Part shown: in pieces, positions 32,511-44,649 of the stretch
How the letters are laid out: every line of letters starts with the position of its first letter
Position numbering within the stretch: the first letter of the stretch is position 1
Assembly (NCBI GenBank): GCA_963402885.1
Contig: OY727094.1
Coordinates: 9,984,501 to 10,048,500, forward strand
DNA length: 64,000 nucleotides
Source of the DNA: Antedon bifida
Lineage: Eukaryota > Echinodermata > Crinoidea > Comatulida > Antedonidae
Direction: 5' to 3'
The notes under the pieces: model-generated
Seen by the model: only the letters and a program-made list of their open reading frames with translations
Database searches by the model: none
Told to the model about the DNA's origin: nothing
Made by a program: the position numbers and the translations under genes

Positions 32511-33788
32511 TTATTATAGCTCAATATTTATTTACATCAATTTGTTGAGGAAATTAAATATATCAATATAAATAGGTATTGATACAGTTGAGTAGATATC
32601 CGTGGGTTGCCTAGAAAAGAGTACAATAGAGAAATATAGTACCATAGAAAGACTATGAACTGGTGTTGTAGACTTTTATTGCTGTGGTTAGAAGAACATA
32701 TACTCGGTTCATTGAACCAAAATGCATTTAGAGAGTCTGAACAATATATTTCAAGAGGACAATATACACAATATAACTTTCCATGGGGTATGTTGACGTC
32801 ACAATGTGAATAACGTATCTTACATAATGCATATCATACTAACAGTATGTCTTTTCTTTTGTTTAATCTCGGCGACAATTACAAAACTGAATAGAAAAAA
32901 ACAGGAAATTTCGGGCGTTAGTTATAACATTGCATGCAGTACGCGCATTCTAGGGGCTGGGTGGTGCGCCCAGACCTTGGTTAGTCTGCACAGACAGATT
33001 TTTAAGTTAATATAATTTATTGCGTAATGTAATACGAAATATATACTGTTATTCCGTGACTGTATTTTACTCCTTTTTTTAAATTCCTTTCTTTTCCTTT
33101 CGTTTTTCTTTTTTTTTTACAAAATATAAAGGGGGAGGGGTGCCCGTCGTCCCTGAATTACACTATATGGTTTATTCATTGTGCAAGCAGCAGAGGACAA
33201 TATGGATAGTCTACCTACCTTGTCTACCTTGTCATCTGCCAATTGGCCGGTCCATGACAGATAGATAGAACGACAAGAACGCTGGGAAGCTAGAGCAGAA
33301 TTGAGTAATGTCATTGGTGAGATAGAAATCGCATATCCTGATGCTCATCGTCGTGAGCGGGGACTTTAACCACTGTACATTATATAGGAGCAGTATTTAT
33401 TTTTACCAACACGTAAAGTGCAGTACACGCTTGGTCTCTGTTATTCCATGGATTAAAGAATAGAAGGATATGCATCGACGTGAGATCAAGGGTTCCTTGA
33501 CTCTCGCCGACAGACAGCGGACCGCCCACAATGTTACAGTTTAATTAACCGCATGGTAACAACGAAACGGTCGCGTGCCTAATATATTGTTTACTGCACA
33601 TGTGCAACGACATTTAACCTTGTTGGCTACGCTTCTTTCGCGCGTTCTTTGGTTTCCGGTCCTTCATAGAAACTTTACTGCTACCTACAAATCGTTTGCA
33701 GACACAACTGGTGATTGCTTATTTTCTATCTAGAAAATAGAAAATATTGTTGCACTGTATGTATTCATACATATTTGAACAGTATAAT
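32511..33788. other. Repeat-bearing intergenic region without gene
   Basis: Contains a segment at about 32641-32730 related to 37857-37952 (GTTGTAGACTTTTATTG core), the second copy of the 90-bp NACHT-upstream segment (32750-32840), and a CpG-bearing stretch at 33480-33680. No exon is supported. Confidence 0.45.
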
Positions 33789-33984
33789 CAGTGGCGTAAC
33801 GGCTATGTGCGCTCACTGGCTAAACCCAGGGGCCCTGAAGCTTGGGGCCCATGAGTGCCCAGAGGAACAGCAGGCATAAAATATGTCGAAAATGCTAAAA
33901 ACGTCCCAGGCCTCGATCTTTGAAACTTGGAGGGCCACTTGGTTTCCTAAACAAGTGGCTTCAGGCCTCTGCCTCACGCCACTG
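33789..33984. mobile_element. 196-bp hAT-type MITE with perfect 8-bp target duplication
   Basis: Ends CAGTGGCGT and ACGCCACTG are inverted. The flanking octamer AGTATAAT is present on both sides (33781-33788 and 33985-33992). No coding sequence. The terminal CAGTGGCG and 8-bp duplication are the hAT signature. Confidence 0.9.
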
Positions 33985-35200
33985 AGTATAATGTTTATTG
34001 AAAACAGTTATTAAATGACATTGTATGTTATTGTGAAGACCCAGTGTAGGCCTACTTCATCAATATACCAGATAAAAACAATACTATATTGTTATTGGCT
34101 TAGAATTGTAGATGCTATAATTGTAATTAGTATAGGTTTCTGCCGCGATTGATCTTCGCTAATGTTTTTATGACATTAAAGTAGCATTTTATGACCTGTA
34201 GTAGCCTTACAACTGAGACAATAACTATTTGTTGTCTCAGCCTACATGTAAAATTACAAAATCAGCAAGAATACTAGGCCTAGGCCTTCTAGGCTTACTA
34301 GTAAACCATATAATTTGCCGACATTGATACTGCTAATCTTAAGTGTAGTAGATACAACGTGTAATCATGATCTATATACTCACCGTTGTCTTACTTCTTG
34401 TGTGAATAATAATAGGTACTTCGTTTGTTCGTGATTAAGTTTGCCCTGCGTGTACTTTTCAAAACGACCGCTAGGTAACGTATCGCAACTATACATAGCC
34501 AGCCAATCTCGGATCAGGGATCGCTGTTTTCATTCAATTAGGCCCGGTGATTGGATGTGATGTGGATGACATAACCACTAGCCAATCACCAGGCACTACA
34601 ATTTAAATATAATCACATCGATAATTAAGGAGATTTATGAAGAAACCACTGCTTAGCCATATATTAAAAACACGATTGTTGTATGTGTGAACACCGGCCA
34701 CGCTAACAACATACATGGTAAAATGCATAATTTAATATTCTATAGATTAACGCAATTTTTAATGACAGAAGATGGCAGGCAAATAATGATAATTCAAATA
34801 TAAAAATTGCATATTTTATTATTATTACCAACTACTTAAAATTACCAGTGGTAAGAAAGTGAACTTTTCGTAGTCCGATTGTGATGAAACTAAAACAGAA
34901 TTGTTCAGCAATATATTTTTGTTGTCAATTAATCATCGACGCAGACATGTCAATAGAACATTCAGACTGCGCATACGATTTCTACATGGTTACGTTTTGG
35001 TCTAAAAAAATGTAACAGTTGATTCGCAGCGTTTTACAGAGGGCCGCGGTTAGAGACACGGAGTTCAATGAGCGTGTTTGTTTGATTGGCAGCAGTGCTT
35101 TAGTATAGGCAAGCGCGTTGTAAAATCGTTTGATGTCACCGTCGATGCATATCCTTCTATTCTTTAATATATGGTTATTCAAACGTAAAGGATGCCTTCA
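33985..35200. other. Intergenic, no gene recognised
   Basis: AT-rich, with scattered AGGCCTA words near 34050 and 34276. No open frame of note. Confidence 0.45.
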
Positions 35201-35204
35201 TATC

Positions 35205-36310
35205 ACGGCAATTACCTAACCTAGGTTTATCAGATCATAACCTGGTGCATCTACAACAAAGTACCGCCCAAAAGCCGAAGATGGTTATACGGTAAAGAAG
35301 TGGTCTAATGAAGCAATTGAACAACTTCAATTGTGTTCAAAATGACAGTCTGGAATGTTTTCAAGGACAATTCTGAGAATGTGGTTGAATTGGCGGAAAC
35401 TGTTACTGCCTATATCAACTTTTGTACAGATAATGTGATCCAATTAGGAAAGTAAAAGTGTATGGTAATTTTAAACCATGGATCAATGAAAACTTAATTG
35501 AGATAATTATTAAGAAATAAATACGAGCTTTTAATATTGGTGACGTTGCCCAAGCTAAAGGTATTCAGAAGGTGTTGAAACGAGTAATACGTAAGAACAA
35601 ATTAGAGTACACAAATAAAGTCGAAAGCAAATTTAAAAGTAATGATATGAAGCAAGTGTGGCGCGGAATGCGTGAAATTTTTCGATTACTGTGGCAATAC
35701 TTTTCTTAAACTAAACATAAATAAAACGAAAGAAATGCGGATTTATTTTCAAAAACACAATAGGTCTGGCTGTATGGACCCGGTATACGTTAATAGAAAG
35801 GAGGTAAAGATTTTTAACAATTATAAGTATCTGTGAGTAGTGTTTGACTATATAAGCTTAAATGGGTGGATCATGTTGACCATAATAGTTAAGAAGTTAA
35901 ATACAAGGCTGTAGGCCTACTGCCTGAGGAAACTCGGTTCATTTGGGGTAAAGCAAGATATTTGTAGAATGTTTTAGGCCTACTCATCAGTGATGTTATA
36001 TATTTTGGTGTTATTGTATGTTGGGCTGGGCAGGGAATATCAGTAAGGGGGATAAAGACCGAATTGAAAAGGTGCTGGGTAAAGTTATTGGTTCGTCTGT
36101 GCAAACGCTTGACTCTTTCTACAGCGAACGTCTTGCCGATGTGTTCCATGCTATATTGGAAGACACCAATCATCCTCTTCATAACGACATTATCAGCTCC
36201 GTTATCGTTAGAAGTGGTAGGATGAGGACGATGAACGCGCAGACGGACCGTTACAAGTACTCGTTCTACCCAGCTGGTATACGGCATTATAACAAAAAGA
36301 TTTGTTAGTT
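35205..36310 (+). mobile_element. Decayed non-LTR retrotransposon (Rex1/CR1-like) with internal deletion
   Basis: In order on the plus strand: an endonuclease end with the LGLSDHNLVHL motif near 35210-35250, a linker with FKPWINENL and VWRGM, then a jump past the RT core to KTKEMRIYF and the C-terminal RT region. The last is open from 36018 (CWAGNISKGDKDRIEKVLG...). Several stops and frameshifts interrupt it and the catalytic RT region is missing, so it is dead. The gap between VWRGM (~35675) and the downstream block is the deletion point. Confidence 0.7.
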
Positions 36311-38200
36311 TGTTCTTTTTTTAAGCCCTACTTGCGCAAACCACAGCTTCTTAAAAACGGGAATATGAGCAAGACGAAAACAAAATTGTCCTACTCTCTG
36401 CTTAATTCACGAGAATAACATCTTTTACACATTTATTAATAACTAGACAAGTTTATATTGAAATAAATTAAACGCTTTTATCTATCTATGATACCACCTG
36501 ATTGCACCCCATTAAGAGTAGGCCTAAATTGTTTTCTGTAATCACAAACATAATTATTATAAATGTTACTACATTACAACTTAATAAGAGAAAATGATCA
36601 TTAACTAACCTTATACTTGTTATTGATGTAAGACTGAAATAATAATTTCTTTTCTTTCTTGTGCCCAGGGAAGAGTGAGACTTTACTCACTCTTCCCTTA
36701 GTTCCTGTATTTTGACGAGAACACAATGTACTTCGTAGTTTAACGTCAACAATTCTCAGCACCGTAAAATGATTTTAAGATATGACAATGCATCTATATA
36801 CCAACAGATGTAACCAATCAAATCAAGGGATTTAAACAACAAGTGTGTAAAACCAACTCGTAGGCGTTAAGATTGAAACATGTCACGATTACTATTTTAA
36901 TATAAATCCTAAAAGATCAAAAATAAAAAATAATAAAATAATAATAAAATTGAACAAATAAAACTTTTTAGAGGCATTCATAATTATATCTTTGGTGATT
37001 ATGGATACACGTTCAATGCTATTTGTTTGTTTACCCCAATGTTAAAAAATAGAAATTACCTAAATAGAAAAATGTAGAATTAATATTTGAACAATTAGCC
37101 GGTGTGGATTTTTCAATTTTTATCATCTTGATCCCACTCTTAATCTCTAAAATAAATAATTGTCTTTAGCCATGTAATAGTCTTGCTCTCACTCCTAATG
37201 TTTGAAAGATAGAAACTAATACTGTAAAGGCTGAAGCATTAAATCTGATTATGCAAATAATGTAAATTGATGTTCATCTTTTAATATGAACTACAGTGCA
37301 GTGCAAATTTATATAATAATGACTCAACTTGGACTTAAAATCTTGATAACTATACTGACTTTACCAATCAACTCAACATTCAACCAATTTGTAACACCAA
37401 CTGCCTACCACTCCTTACAGTCTATTTTCATATTTAGTGTTTATTCACATAATATGCTTATTGACTTTATATATGATGTCACAAAAACTTGTCCACGGTC
37501 TATGCACTTATATACAATTCATTTTAAAAAGATATACACATGATTAGGCCTACTGTCTGTAATTACATTGCGTTAAAGCCCCGAAACTAAAATATGATTA
37601 TTAATCATTGAGTCCAGTTTATATTGATTGATTGATTGATATTCAACTAGTATTTTAGTTTAATTACTACACCTTTCACAGTATGGTAACTACAAGACAG
37701 AAAAAAATAATACTTTTAGAAATTGAGGGCACAAGATTGTTGTATTCATAATCATGTTTAAACTGACTTTTAATAGCCCCTGAAGAACAGTAAACTATAA
37801 TAAAATCCTAAAATGAATTTATCTATGGTTAGAACAGACAGTAATATTAATATTTCTCCATGGAAAGACTATACTGTAAATGAAGCAGTGTTGTAGACTT
37901 TTATTGATGTGGTTAGAAAAACATATTCGGGTCATGAACCACAATGCATTATTAACAAGTCTCTATGAACCAATATACCAATACCTTTCATTGCAATGGT
38001 TATTTTTTTAAATATTTTTTTATGACAGTTTGGAGACAAATAAACAGAACACAAAAACAAACATGATGTAAAAACAAAGGAAGTGGAGAGATGAGGAGAG
38101 GCAAGAGCAATGCAATAACCACTATCACCGGGAATGGTGTGCCCCTCCACTCTAACGTCCAGTACATTCAATAATTATTAGAAATAACATTAAAATATAA
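36311..38200. other. Intergenic AT-rich region; one strong stem-loop
   Basis: Holds a hairpin at 36667-36698 (separate entry), TGAT microsatellite near 37627, and at 37857-37952 a copy of a repeat also found at 32641-32730. No exon is supported. Confidence 0.4.
36667..36698. repeat. Perfect 13-bp stem-loop with 6-base loop
   Basis: AGGGAAGAGTGAG (36667-36679) pairs exactly with CTCACTCTTCCCT (36686-36698). The sequence context gives no assignment. Confidence 0.75.
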
Positions 38201-38751
38201 AAAAATATGTTTATATACAAAAAAAATATTATTATTGAATTCTGTTTCAATGAATAAATTAGTATTAAATGTACAATACATTAAAATGTATTATTTAGAG
38301 GATTTTATAAAAATAAAAATGCAGAATTATGATAAAAAAAAATATTTACAGGTAAAATTGAATTTGTATTACAATTGCTTTTCAGTATTATTTAATTATT
38401 AATATTTATTTACATTTTAAAATATAAAAATTGCAATATGAACGAAATAGATTAAAACGAAGTTTTAATTTATTCTTAAATGTAAGCCAGCTATCACAAA
38501 CAAACGAATCTTTAATATCCATAGGTAAATTGTTCCACATTGTCATAAACCTCCCGTGAATACAGTGTTTAGCAGAATCAGTATTGTTTGGCTCTCAGAT
38601 GAATAAAAAATAGTTTGTCAACATGACGAACGCTAACGTCGATATTATTGAGAACAATAAAGTCACGTGTACAGTTAAATAAAAGTCTGCAAGCAAAAAG
38701 TACTGTAAAATAATGTCTATTAGCTTCCGTAGTCCAGACTGCAAGTGCTCA

Positions 38752-38943
38752 TTATAATGTATCCTCCTGTTTTTTATGTAAAATAAATCTGGTTGCCCAA
38801 CGCTCTAGTTTGTTAATATTTTCTTTCTTTTCCTGTATGGATGCCAAATAATGCAACAATATTGCATATGTATGAGGCAATACAAGCGAAGAATATAGCT
38901 TAAGAAGAACTTTAGTAGAACAGTTCCTTGCAACATACTGCAT
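38752..38943 (-). mobile_element. LINE reverse-transcriptase C-terminal fragment
   Basis: The minus-strand frame contains LKLYSSLVLPHTYAILL and INKLERWATRFI, the post-catalytic segment of non-LTR RT. It is short, AT-degraded and joined to an unrelated LINE piece on its right. Confidence 0.55.
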
Positions 38944-39057
38944 AAACCCTACATTTTGTTACATTTTGAGGTCACATTGTTAACTTGATGCGTCCAAGTC
39001 AGAGTATTATGAGAATGTCACATCAAGTAATTTCATGTGATCTACATTTGTCAGAGA

Positions 39058-39665
39058 TTGTTATTATTATTATTATTTCTTTATTTCATATAAAACATTA
39101 AAAAGGGACAAACCAAAAACCACCATGCAACAAGTTACCACTAGTGGCCAAAGGCCAGATTTTGGGTAACTTTTACATGCATGTACGTACCTTCAGACTA
39201 ATAAAAATATACAAAATTTGCAACATACAATATAATAAATTATACAACGATGAGTGTTGATCAAGCGTTAAGCAGGCGGAAAAAATAAGGGATTGGACTG
39301 TTACTGAAACGGGCGTTTCTGGATGGTAATTGTGAAATTTTATTACTATTACGGAGCAACCTCCCGTGACTTTCAAACCGTGTCACCGGTAAAAGATCAG
39401 ATTGTCCATTAAACGTATAAATTGGAACTTCGGGCAATCGCTGACGGGATAGCGACATAACCTGACACTTTGCTGGATTCATGACAGTAGGTTGGCTGTA
39501 GACCACTTTGCAATACTATCGTATCGATGTCCTCTTGTGAAATGACGATAATATATCACAATCTGAGCGAATACATCGTGAAAAGAACGTGTCATCCGCG
39601 TATTGATAGGGTCTATTTTGTAAATGTAGATGCAAATCGTTGACATAAACATTACACATTATGGG
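39058..39665 (-). mobile_element. LINE fragment with YADD reverse-transcriptase motif, decayed
   Basis: Read on the minus strand, APIMCNVYVND leads into RPYQYADD (YADD at 39602-39591), then after a frame change NPAKCQVMSLSRQR and IYTFNG, all RT landmarks. It ends with a 3' UTR and a (TAA)n-type tail near 39058-39090. The 5' part is cut off at 39667 by the AACGTT-repeat element. No intact frame. Confidence 0.7.
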
Positions 39666-39697
39666 GGCAGCAAACACATAACGTTTATCTAACGTTA

Positions 39698-42600
39698 TAG
39701 TCCAGTCAAAATAGTACCTTCACCCACCACTAATTGCAAAAGAATTTTTTTTACCATAATGCATTTTAGTATGATCCCCTAAACACTATACTAAAAGTCC
39801 CCCAAAATCCCAACATGGGAAATTTGTCTAATTTGCATAATATGCAAATTAGCCTTTTTTCATGATGAATTAATCTATTTTCTTTATAAATGTGCATAAA
39901 ATGCTGCAATTCAATCAAACTAAGCATTAAAAATCACATTTTCATGGTCAATAGATAGAGTAAACACTCGTTAGGAATAAATGTGAATAAAATTTGCATA
40001 TTATGCAAAATTAACATTGTATTTTTGTTTTAATAGTGAATTTTCGAACTGAAAATATGCATATTAATAACATTAATAGTATTATGTATAATTTGTAATA
40101 ATAATAAATTCATACGGTAATCATGCAACAAGGATCTTAAATTGGATTCAATTGAACAATGTCTAAGAACCACCTTGATTTTAAAATTTAAATCAAATTT
40201 GCATATAATTTATGCAAATTCGGATCATCTAAAGTATGTTCAGTGTAATATTATTGTTCTTGATTTTACCTGCTTAAAAATAATCAGGAATAAATAAAGC
40301 ACTTTTAGTTATGATTCTGGAATTTCAAATGTTGTAAAGCATATCAATCATTATCACTGACATCATCTATATCTACCGAAGAAGAATTTGTGCAACTGGA
40401 ACTTTTGCACGTACACCCCACATATCCATGTACAACTAATTGAATATCGTTTACAAGTGCATCTGCTAGTACTGCAACCAGTTTTGCAGTTACATCTGAT
40501 TATCTTGATCAACTTTTGTTGTCGTTGTCAATTAGTTACCTTCCATCTCCATTCTTCTGCTTTCATTTGTGCAGCAGTCTCTTTCCATGTTTGTATCTGA
40601 AAATATACTCGCAAACTATGGTATTGTGTAGCTGCAGATGTTGGAGGCAATGTCTGAGGTTCAACACATGTGCTACTTTTTGCCACCTTCTCACAGAATC
40701 GCTTGTACCGTAGAACGTCTATACTTTCACCATACTTGCCCTTATAGAGGTGAATCAGAGAGTCCTCTCCTGCTGCAATTATATCTTTCTTTGTCTTACC
40801 CTCTTTAGTAAACAGGTCAGCAAATTGCTGGAAGTCAACACTGTTCTGGACTTGCTTCAGTGCTACATGTTTTCCTATACCAAATACTCTCAACGTTGTG
40901 TCGCATCCAAGTAATGCATGCACAAGAGAAGTATGGAACATAATTTATTCCCCAAGATCATCACTGTTTTCTTTATGTTCCATACCTTGTGCTTTTTGGT
41001 ATAAAAAAGAGTTCCTTCTCAATTGTATCTCCATAATAGCACAGCAGGATTAGCAAATCAGTATCGTCACCAACAAGAACTGTGTTAACAACCCTTGCTG
41101 ACTCAACTGCTGTCTTGACAATTAGGATATCTGCGTCTCCTTTGGCATGAATTGTGATGACTCACTACCAAATGGATCCCACTCTTTGAACACTTCGATT
41201 AGTTTATAAGTATCTTCTGTGTCTCTTTTTTGACGAGATTGTGATGTGTCTTTGTGTTGCTCACTAGTGTTGTACTTGTAGTTAACACTGGTGAGCTCTT
41301 GCATTGCAAAGTTTACCTAGGCACAAGAAGGCATTCCCAGTACCCAGGTCAACCGTTGAACTTCTGTCATGCCTCTACCTCTCGTTAACCCACCACTTGT
41401 TTTGACACTTCTCATTATGACTTGCTCAATAATAAGATCGGTAGATAGTCCTGCCCAGCACCGATCACTTCTTCTAATCACATGAAAACCATTTATGAAG
41501 TTGGTATAGACATCGGAGTGAGTCTTTTCGAGTTGGCACATTTTTTGCAAGTACAGATACGCAGATTTTGTGTACAGGTTATGCCCAGCCGCAGCAAAAA
41601 AAGGTAACATCCTTTACTGCTGAAAGATGTAAAGATGCAACCATGTCCAAATATTGCAACCAGAGTTGGGCAGTCCTTTTATCACTAAGTAATTTCCGCG
41701 CTTCTTTCAATCTATGAGTAATTCTTGTAAGGACATCTGAAGAGGAAAGGTCAATATGAGCGTCGGGATCATTTATTAGATTATCCAAAATCTTACTGGC
41801 TTTGAGCAAATCTTGATCTGGCCGTTTGTTTGGAATAATGTCAGCATCAACTTCTATTTCCATTTCTTCTGAAAGTTCTGTTGTTTGATCGTTCTCACAG
41901 GTTGTTTCCGTGTCTCGATTGTGTTGTAGTTGATCAGGTTGAAAAGTGGATATAGGAAGATTATATGCATTAGCTAGTAATATGGTATGTAGGGCCGCAT
42001 CAACCAGGAGATGGCTTTTCCACTCAGCATATGCTTTACGGCATTTTCTGCATATGCTACTTCAAGGATCTCTTGTAGACCACTTCCTGCCATAATGTAA
42101 CCAATGCAGCCCAAGAAGCTCATTTCCATAATGTAAGCCCCCTAGTCTCAGGACAATGGACAATGGATAACTGCAATCTGGCTCTGATTCGATGATCATC
42201 ATGGCTTTCCACCAAAGTGGTTGATCAAATGTAATAACGGATGTGACATTGTATGCCTTAGCTTGTTCACAAACATACGAGAGTGTGGAGAAGATACATG
42301 ACATGTCAGATGGATTTAAATCTATCATGGGCAGGAATTGCACCGATGATTTTATACTATTACTTCTTATACTACTTCTTTGTTGCTCACTGGCCCTATT
42401 GATACTATCACTACCCTTTTCTCGTAAGATTACTGTTTCCTGAACATCTAAACTTTCATTGCAGAAAACACACGCAGCCAAATCTGCAATTCATAAAAAA
42501 TGAAACTAAGGCGCGAATCTTTTTTTTTTATTAATCAATGATAAAAATATATAATAGACCCACTATTAAAATCATTTTGACCGTACTCCAACTTTTATAG

Positions 42601-43663
42601 AAGTTTGGTTGTAATAATTATTACTCGATGGTAGAATATCCTATATACAAATTCATATTAGGGGACTAGCGGATGATACACCATTCTCCTACTCTACAAT
42701 TCATAGAAACATTACTTTAAGATGTGAACTCATTTTTATCGATAAATGATTTAAAGAAATATAGTCCTTTTATAAATATACAACAACAGTTAATCAAAGT
42801 TTACGTTAAAATCTATATAACTGATTCCTATTAACAATCTGGATGCAGTGTATGGTAAAGCCTGAAATTCATGATGTACAATGTTCACACATAGATGTGA
42901 TGACTTTTTTATATGGTTCATGTATTCAGGAAAACCCCACTTGTTTGTTGTGTATTTGTGTATCCAGTCTATTGGTAATTTGGATATTTTGTAAATTATA
43001 TTCATAAACTGTAATTTAATTAAGGGTATGACTGTCTTGTTTATATATTATGAATACTTTTGCTGACTTTTTGATATATGACTTCTAGTTCATTTATATT
43101 TTCTGCCAAAACCTTACTCGCTTATTGTTAGGTGTTTCCAGTCTAATGTTTATACCCAGAATAAAGGTACTTCTATTTATGAGCTAATTTGCATATTATG
43201 TAAATTATAAGCACTATACTGAATTGAAATAAAAGTATGACTATCATGTTAATTGGTCATTAATACTTCTGAACATTTAATTGTTTAAATCAGACCATCC
43301 AAACTAAAGTTTGAGCATAATTCTGATCTGTTTTACCCAATTTCGATCTAACTAATTTGTATATTATGCAAATTAGAATCAAATAATTAATTTAAAAGTA
43401 TGTTTATCTTGTTCACTGACCATGACAACATACCTTTGAACAATCGGACAGTCCAATCCAAAGTTATGGCAATATTTTGATTTTTATCTAATGGCGGAAG
43501 CTAATTTGCATATTATGCAAATTAGCCAATTTCCCATACTTGGATTTTTGGGGACTTTTAGTATGTTGATTAGGGAGCCATGCTGAAATGAACTGCAGTG
43601 AAATAAATTCTTTTGCAATTAGTGGTGGGTCACCCCCTTATATTTGCTAGATTGACTGGACTA
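39698..43663 (-). mobile_element. Academ-like DNA transposon, internally deleted
   Basis: Terminal inverted repeats begin TAGTCCAGTCAA at both ends and stay related for well over 100 bp (CCACCACTAATTGCAAAAGAA, then TAATTTGCATAATATGCAAA). The flanking TTA on each side (39695-39697, 43664-43666) is a 3-bp target duplication. Minus-strand coding remnants lie at 40370-42481. Nuclease-like and cysteine-rich domains plus a 3-bp duplication recall Academ, which is described as carrying an XPG-like nuclease and Cys-rich finger; that superfamily call is inference. Confidence 0.65.
40370..42481 (-). pseudogene. Broken transposon protein with PIN/FEN-like nuclease region and Cys-rich C-terminus
   Basis: Pieces in order on the minus strand: 42481-42062 (ITFDQPLWWKA, VLRLGGLHYG), 41863-41579 (LWLQYLDMV), 41610-41317 (FHVIRRSDRCWAGLSTDLII, GGLTRGRGMTE), 41304-41122 (STSEQHKD-type block), ~41160-40940 (HAKGDADILIV, VLVGDDTDLLILL), 40941-40528 (HALLGCDTTLRVFGIGK, QTLPPTSAAT), ~40515-40370 (RCNCKTGCSTSRCTC then CTCKSSSC after a frame change). 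Acidic GDDTDLL and GCDTT blocks resemble PIN/FEN-type metal sites. Frameshifts separate the pieces. Sequence between the QHKD block and HAKGDAD is missing relative to relatives I remember from invertebrate genomes, probably some hundreds of residues including part of the nuclease fold. Not functional. Confidence 0.6.
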
Positions 43664-43699
43664 TTAGTGTTTGGTTGTTGTTTGGTCAGGTTCACTACA

Positions 43700-44480
43700 A
43701 ACGTTCAACTACTACTACTACTACAACGTTCGAATAACGTTCATTCAAAAAACGTTGTTTGTTTTACATTATTTTAACGTTGAGGGAACGTTTACAGTAA
43801 TGTTCAAATATAACATTAAAATAACTTGTCTTGATAAGATTTATCTAACGTTCAAAAAACGTTAAAAATAATGTTTAAATCTAACTTAAACAGAACGTTT
43901 TTAATAACGTTTATCGAACATTAGAAGGACATTCAGAATAACGTTCAAAAAGTAGCTTTCAGTGAACCTTTTTAACAACGTTCATCTAACGTTAGATTAA
44001 CTTTCATAATAACGTTAAAATATAACGTTACATAACTATTTCTAAAACCTTTATCTAACGTTAAAAGAACGTTCACAATAATGTTTAAATCTAACTTAAA
44101 CAGAACGTTTTTAATAACGTTTATCGAACATTAGAAGGACAATCAAAATAACGTTCAAAAGTAACTTTCAGTGAACCTTTTTAACAACGTTCATCTAACG
44201 TTAGGTTAACTTTCATAATAACGTTAAAATGTAACGTTACATAAATATTTGTAAAACCTTTATCTAACATTGAAAGAACGTTCACAATAATAATTAAATC
44301 TAACTTAAACAGAACGTTTTTAATAACGTTTATCGAACGTTAAAAGGACAATCACAATCAATGCAAAAGTAACGATTAGAGAACATTTTATAAACATTCA
44401 TCTAACGTTAGATTAACATTCACAATAACGTTAGAAGATAACTTAACATTGAAAAGAGCGGCAATTAGAACTTTAAAATA
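43700..44480. repeat. AACGTT satellite block with ~210-bp higher-order period
   Basis: The word AATCTAACTTAAAC recurs at about 43878, 44088 and 44297. Within each ~210-bp unit AACGTT or a one-base variant appears about every 15-25 bases. Copies are clearly related but diverged. Confidence 0.8.
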
Positions 44481-44649
44481 TAACATTTTCATTAACATGC
44501 ATCAAACGTTGAAAGAAAGTTCTTAGGAACGTTATAATCAAGCCGTGTACAAAACTTTAATCGGTAATAGAATGTAAGGAAATGCACACATATAAATGTA
44601 ACTTTCACAGAACTTTTATGATGACGTTTATCTTAAGTTAAAATAACGT

